This document shows positions 59,529 to 63,212 of a stretch of DNA of 63,212 nt, in pieces. A program made the translations under genes and the position numbers. The stretch is taken from assembly GCA_036389375.1 (NCBI GenBank), contig DASVQA010000107.1:1-63212 (forward strand), read 5' to 3'. Origin of the DNA: QHXQ01 sp036389375. GTDB lineage: Bacteria > Acidobacteriota > Blastocatellia > Pyrinomonadales > Pyrinomonadaceae. Each line of letters begins with the position of its first letter. The first letter of the stretch is position 1. Under the pieces are notes generated by a model. That model made no database searches. It worked only from the letters and a program-made list of their open reading frames with translations, and was not told the DNA's origin.

Positions 59529-60758
59529 ATGCGCGACGTAACAAGCGAATCAGACACGGACGCCCTGCGCCAAAAGGCCGGCCGCCTGCTCTTTATCGGG
59601 CTGCCCGGCACGCGGCTCGACAAGCGTTTGCGCGAACTGCTGCGCGAGGTGCGACCGGGCGGCGTCATCCTGTTTGGGCGCAACATCGAGACGGCCGAAC
59701 AGGTCGCACTGTTGACGGCGCAAATCCGCGACGCGCTCGATCACCGCGTCCTCATCGGCGTGGATCAGGAGGGCGGCTTAGTTGATCGCTTCCGCGACAT
59801 CTGCGAGCCGATGCCCGCCGCCCGCCACGTGCGCGACGCGGCACGCAGCGAACTAGCACGCCAGTTCGGCGCAGTCTCGGCGCGCGTCTTGCGCCTGCTC
59901 GGCTTCAACATCAACTTTGCGCCCGTGCTCGACCTCGGCGGCGAGAACGAAGGCAACGGGCTGCGTGCGCGCACCTTCGGCCGGCAACCGGCGGAAGTCT
60001 CGCGGCTCGCGGGCGCGTATCTCGACGGGTTGCAGGCGGGCAAGATCATCGCTTGCGGCAAACATTTTCCCGGTCTCGGCGGCTCGCAAGTGGACTCGCA
60101 CCGGCGCTTGCCCGTCGTGACGCACACGTGGGAAGAGATTTTCGAGCGCGACCTCGTGCCCTTCATGGACTTGATGTTTCACCGGCCGGGCGAGCGCCTG
60201 CATAGCGTGATGGTCAGTCACGCCGCGTTCCCCGAAGTGTCCGAATTTTTGCAGGCGTGGTTTCGCCGCACGGCCGAACTGCCTGCGCTCGACGCGCTCC
60301 ATCAACTGCCCGCCACCATCAGCGGCAACGTCGTCATGCGGCTGCTGCGGCTCGTCCTGAAGTTCGATGGCCTCGTCATCACCGACGACATGGAGATGGG
60401 CGCGGTCGTGCAGACGCTCTCGGTCGCGGAAGCTTCCCTGCGCGCCGTCGAGGCCGGCTCGGACATGGTCTTGATCTGCGAGCAGGAGGCCAACTTCGTC
60501 GCCGCGCGCGATCAGATCGTCGCAGGCGTGCGTGAAGGCCGCGTCGCCATGCAACTGCTCGATAGTGCGAGCGCCCGCATCGAACGCATACTTAAACTTG
60601 CGGGCGACGCCGAAGGCTTCGACGCGGACGATTTCGCTGCCGCTTCGCACGCCATCGTCACGCTCAAAGCCGCCCTCGAAGCCGCCGACACCACCGGCGA
60701 ATACGCCCCGCCCTACGGGACGGCCGGCGGCGGCGAACGCCACTCGTCCAATTTTTAA
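59529..60758 (+). CDS. Glycoside hydrolase family 3 protein (NagZ-like beta-N-acetylhexosaminidase)
   Basis: A 409-residue GH3 N-terminal-domain protein with the NagZ pattern: GVDQEGGLVDRFRD, KHFPGLGGSQVDSHRRLPVV (loop with His) and the nucleophile Asp in LVITDDMEMGAV. NagZ removes GlcNAc from muropeptides in peptidoglycan recycling. Length fits a two-part NagZ with an extra 60-residue tail. No signal peptide is seen, so it acts in the cytoplasm. It is divergent from queG and followed by a palindromic repeat that overlaps its stop codon. Confidence 0.9.
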   Translation: MRDVTSESDTDALRQKAGRLLFIGLPGTRLDKRLRELLREVRPGGVILFGRNIETAEQVALLTAQIRDALDHRVLIGVDQEGGLVDRFRDICEPMPAARHVRDAARSELARQFGAVSARVLRLLGFNINFAPVLDLGGENEGNGLRARTFGRQPAEVSRLAGAYLDGLQAGKIIACGKHFPGLGGSQVDSHRRLPVVTHTWEEIFERDLVPFMDLMFHRPGERLHSVMVSHAAFPEVSEFLQAWFRRTAELPALDALHQLPATISGNVVMRLLRLVLKFDGLVITDDMEMGAVVQTLSVAEASLRAVEAGSDMVLICEQEANFVAARDQIVAGVREGRVAMQLLDSASARIERILKLAGDAEGFDADDFAAASHAIVTLKAALEAADTTGEYAPPYGTAGGGERHSSNF

Positions 60759-60845
60759 GAGCAGTGCCGAGTGCCAGGTGACGACTGACGGGTAAGAACC
60801 CGTCTCTTGCTCGGCACTCATCACTTGGCACTCGGCACTGCTTTT
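60757..60845. repeat. Palindromic repeat of the GCCGAGTG/CACTTGTC family, copy C
   Basis: GCAGTGCCGAGTGCC on the left pairs with the right arm ending GGCACTCGGCACTGC, with an inner ACGGGT/AACCCGT hairpin. It starts at the GH3 stop and ends CTTTTCTCCC, so it likely terminates that gene. Confidence 0.75.
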
Positions 60846-60915
60846 CTCCCTTGACTCGCCGCGCGTTTTGGCATAGAAACGCGGCGCTCTGCCAGACCCC
60901 TGAAGGAGTTCGCTT

Positions 60916-61926
60916 ATGAAACGACTCGTCGCGCTCGCGGCGCTGCTCTTGCCCCTCTGGGGTTGCGCGCAGCCGGCCGAAGCGCCCGCCAACGCCCCAG
61001 CCAACACTACCGTCAACGCGAACGCTTCAACGGCGACGACGCCCACGACGCCCGCCGCCTCTGCCAACGCCAACGAAACGGCGATCATAGATCACGAGAA
61101 ACAGATCTGGGATGCCATCAAGAACAAGGACTACGACGCCTTTGGCAATCTGCTGGCCGAAGACTTCGTCTTTGTTGACAGTCATGGCACAGACAACCGG
61201 GCGGGCACGCTCAAGGGGGTCAAAGATTTCAACCCGACCGACGTGACGCTCTCGGACTGGAAGGTCGTGCCGATTGACGACGACGCGGCTGTTGTGACCT
61301 ACACCTTGCGGGCCAGGGGTACGAGCATGGGGCAGCCTATTCCCGACACGCCCGTGCGCGGCAGTTCCGTCTGGGTCAAACGCGGCGGCAAGTGGCTCGG
61401 CATCTTCCATCAGGACACGGACGTTGACGAAAGCCCCGCGCCGCCGCCAGCTACGGCCAGCGCAGCCGGGCAACCGGCGAACGCTAACGCCAACACCAAC
61501 ACCAACTCGACGGAGCCGGGCGGCGGCAATCTCGCGCAGGAAGCGGCCGAGCCGATTGCCAAAGAGAAACAGATTTGGGAGGAGTTGAAGCATAAGAACT
61601 GGGACGCCTTCGCCAGCGATCTGGCGGCGAACGCCATCGAGGTCGAACCGGAAAAAGTCTATGACAAGGCCGGCTCGGTCGAGAGCGCCAAAGCGTTCGA
61701 CTTCAGCGGCACTACGCTCAGCGACTTCAAGCAGGTGAAGATTGACGACGACGCCACGCTCGTCACCTACGTCTCGAAGAATCCGCGCCGCAAGGAGACG
61801 TGGCATCACAGCACCGTCTGGACGAAGAAGGGCGACAAGTGGCTCGCCGTCTTCCATCAAGGCTCGCCCACCAAACCGGCGACCGCCGCGCAGCCGCAGA
61901 CCAAGCCAAGCGCCGCGCCCCGCTAA
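60916..61926 (+). CDS. Lipoprotein with two NTF2-like (DUF4440) domains
   Basis: A 336-residue protein. It starts with a lipobox-like signal (LAALLLPLWGCAQ, Cys18), then an Ala/Thr/Asn-rich linker and two tandem ~110-residue domains, each opening E..IWDAIKNKDYDAFGNLLAED and KQIWEELKHKNWDAFASDLA and closing WVKRGGKWLGIFHQD and TKKGDKWLAVFHQG. This is the DUF4440/NTF2-like pattern. The domains are paralogous, pointing to a duplication. Ligand binding or scaffold role is possible; no catalytic residues are obvious. A strong terminator follows. Confidence 0.82.
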   Translation: MKRLVALAALLLPLWGCAQPAEAPANAPANTTVNANASTATTPTTPAASANANETAIIDHEKQIWDAIKNKDYDAFGNLLAEDFVFVDSHGTDNRAGTLKGVKDFNPTDVTLSDWKVVPIDDDAAVVTYTLRARGTSMGQPIPDTPVRGSSVWVKRGGKWLGIFHQDTDVDESPAPPPATASAAGQPANANANTNTNSTEPGGGNLAQEAAEPIAKEKQIWEELKHKNWDAFASDLAANAIEVEPEKVYDKAGSVESAKAFDFSGTTLSDFKQVKIDDDATLVTYVSKNPRRKETWHHSTVWTKKGDKWLAVFHQGSPTKPATAAQPQTKPSAAPR

Positions 61927-61950
61927 CTCTGATCTGAACGAAGACTTAAG

Positions 61951-61998
61951 GGGCCCGCGCCCGCTGTGGCGGAAAAACGTCACAGCGGGCGCGGGCCC
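61951..61998 (+). terminator. 18-bp perfect GC-rich terminator
   Basis: GGGCCCGCGCCCGCTGTG pairs exactly with CACAGCGGGCGCGGGCCC around a 12-base loop and is followed by TTCTGTTT, 24 bases after the lipoprotein stop. Confidence 0.9.
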
Positions 61999-62035
61999 TT
62001 CTGTTTACCGGCCCGGCGTGCGAGAACATAACGGC

Positions 62036-62054
62036 ATTGCAACCGCGTTGCAAT
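62036..62054. promoter_or_regulatory. Perfect 8-bp inverted repeat, possible operator
   Basis: ATTGCAAC and GTTGCAAT flank three bases, about 220 bases upstream of the bactofilin start. The rest of the 275-base gap from 61999 to 62273 shows nothing else. An operator role is speculation. Confidence 0.3.
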
Positions 62055-62273
62055 AATCGGCGCAGGGCGTACACTCTATGATGACGCTCGCCAGACGCGC
62101 CGGGTCGCCGCCCCGCGGCGCGTGCTCCTCACTCACCTAAGTCTTGCCAGCGCAATTTTGTTGACCGCGCGCCCGGAAGCGTCAGTGTGCCCGCGTCGCG
62201 GTGTTTGCTTGAACCATACCGCCCGCAAAATCGCGGGCCGTTGTAAGCCCGACAACCGAGAGGAGCTTTTCGT

Positions 62274-63020
62274 ATGTTCAGAACAAATCGCAATAATAAA
62301 CCCGAACCCGCTGCTGGCGAGCAGGCCGCGCCGCCGACCCCTGCGCCCGTCGCACCCACGCCGCCGCCAACACCAGCCGCCACGAGCGTCGCTACGGCAA
62401 ACACGCCGCCGAGCGCGCCCGCTCAAGCCGCGCCGCCGCGCGCACCGCAGACGCCGGTCAGCCCCGCGCTCGCCACACCCACGCAGCCGCGCGCCGTCAC
62501 CGAAACGGACGCACTGGCGCGCGATCTCAAGGACGGTCTGGTTGGCGGCTTCGTCGGCGTACACAGCGCCGTCTCGGGCGAGGCGAATTTCAAAGGCATG
62601 CTGCGCGTGGACGGGCGCGTCTCAGGGCGCATCAACTCGCAGGACGGCACGCTCATCGTCAGCGCGGGCGGACAGGTGGATGCGGACATTGAAGTGGCTG
62701 TCGCCAAGATCAACGGCACGGTCAAAGGCGACATCAGGGCGCACGGGCGGATCGAGTTCGGCCGCACCGCTCGCGTCAACGGCAACATACACACGCCCGC
62801 GCTCATCATCGAACAGGGCGCGATCTTCGAGGGCAACTGCCGCATGACCGAGCAGCCCGCGCAGGCGGACAGACCACGCGCCCAAGCGCCCACCCGCACC
62901 GCCGCCACGCAGCAGACAGCAGCGTCCGGCAAAGAGCACAAGCCTGTGCCGGCCGTGCCCACCACCGCCGCGCCCGCCCGCCCCGCGCCAACCACGACAC
63001 GCGAAGGCGCAACGGTCTAA
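62274..63020 (+). CDS. Bactofilin family polymer-forming cytoskeletal protein
   Basis: A 248-residue protein. The Pro/Ala-rich N-terminal region (to ~80) and C-terminal region (from ~185) flank a right-handed beta-helix of bactofilin type: SGEANFKGMLRVDGRVSGRI, TLIVSAGGQVDADIEVAVAK, INGTVKGDIRAHGRIEFGRT, VNGNIHTPALIIEQGAIFEG. Bactofilins self-assemble into filaments without nucleotide and help cell shape or envelope growth. The ATG has GAGAGGAGC just upstream. It is a single gene followed by a strong hairpin. Confidence 0.92.
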   Translation: MFRTNRNNKPEPAAGEQAAPPTPAPVAPTPPPTPAATSVATANTPPSAPAQAAPPRAPQTPVSPALATPTQPRAVTETDALARDLKDGLVGGFVGVHSAVSGEANFKGMLRVDGRVSGRINSQDGTLIVSAGGQVDADIEVAVAKINGTVKGDIRAHGRIEFGRTARVNGNIHTPALIIEQGAIFEGNCRMTEQPAQADRPRAQAPTRTAATQQTAASGKEHKPVPAVPTTAAPARPAPTTTREGATV

Positions 63021-63046
63021 AGGCAAACCGGCAAAGTTAAGATCAA

Positions 63047-63094
63047 AAGCTTCGGCGCGACTGTTGCTGCTAGTCAGCAGTCGCGCCGAAGCTT
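63047..63094. terminator. 17-bp-stem hairpin between bactofilin and the right-edge gene
   Basis: Positions 63047-63063 pair with 63078-63094, followed by CTCTTGTTT on the plus strand. It lies between convergent genes and could end both. Confidence 0.85.
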
Positions 63095-63133
63095 CTCTTG
63101 TTTACATTTCAGCGCGCCCGAGCGCACTTCGTC

Positions 63134-63212
63134 TCAAGCCCACACGCCCGGGATCACGGTCGCGCACTTCGGGCACTGACCGGCAGGCGTGACGCGCGCC
63201 TGCCGAATGATG
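63134..63212 (-). CDS. C-terminal end of a gene cut by the window edge, with a CxxC knuckle (radical-SAM AmrS-like?)
   Basis: On the minus strand the frame enters the window and reads IIRQARVTPAGQCPKCATVI, then PGVWA and a stop at 63134-63136. A CPxC near the end and a GVW tail resemble the C terminus of AmmeMemoRadiSam-type radical-SAM enzymes, whose last ~20 residues carry a zinc-knuckle-like CxxC. Only 26 codons are visible, so this is a suggestion. Confidence 0.5.
   Translation of the reverse strand, partial: IIRQARVTPAGQCPKCATVIPGVWA

Noticed and set aside
59853..61088. 411-codon minus-strand frame opposite the GH3 gene
   Set aside because: Overlaps a gene with clear NagZ motifs and crosses a palindromic repeat; no motif of its own.

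Overview
The window is a GC-rich bacterial chromosome segment interrupted by one AT-rich island at about 21.2-28.25 kb. The gene style points to an acidobacterium, probably near Blastocatellia/Pyrinomonadaceae: an Oar-like TonB-dependent receptor with an N-terminal carboxypeptidase-regulatory domain, two winged-helix + TolB-like + TPR regulators, a giant secreted BNR/MBG/PxKF protein, DUF885 and PIG-L secreted hydrolases, and a bactofilin. This placement is inferred from gene content only.

Layout. 1-3.7 kb: an overlapping operon of an APH-type kinase, a HopA1-family protein and a LanC cyclase, the enzyme set of a split (class V-like) lanthipeptide synthetase. No precursor gene is visible inside the window. 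3.8-9.8 kb: APC permease, a large secreted PIG-L deacetylase, and a secreted N-acyl-D-amino-acid deacylase on the opposite strand. 9.9-13.3 kb: a small biosynthetic cassette (beta-ketoacyl synthase, SAM methyltransferase, geranylgeranyl-reductase-like flavoprotein). 13.3-21.1 kb: a CadC-like TPR regulator, two envelope proteins (one with two TonB C-terminal domains) and the TonB-dependent receptor, closed by two perfect long-stem hairpins.

21.2-28.25 kb: the AT-rich island. It holds a frameshifted XRE regulator, two paralogous small proteins sharing an N-terminal module, a winged-helix + TIR-like/deoxyribosyltransferase-like protein, another small winged-helix protein, two related palindromic repeat elements and a HerA/DUF87-type ATPase ending in two tandem winged-helix repeats. 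All five main proteins look like winged-helix proteins, and an ATPase next to a TIR-like effector candidate suggests a defence or mobile-element system. This is the best candidate here for something undescribed.

28.3-41.4 kb: beta-barrel outer membrane protein, secreted protein, second TPR regulator, the 3' remnant of a lost TonB receptor, a ~6 kb secreted protein gene split by a frameshift, a PilZ-like protein and a histidine kinase/LuxR response-regulator pair. 42-47 kb: secreted TPR protein and a NurA nuclease locus (NurA, zinc-ribbon membrane protein, small conserved protein). 47-63 kb: mostly housekeeping genes: K+ channel, GH63-type glucosidase, ThiC under a TPP riboswitch with an attenuator, Uma2 nuclease, MoaA, a mini-GntR regulator, DUF885 peptidase, QueG, a NagZ-like GH3 enzyme, an NTF2-like lipoprotein, bactofilin, and the last codons of a probable radical-SAM gene at the right edge.

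No rRNA, tRNA, CRISPR array, integrase or transposase was recognised.
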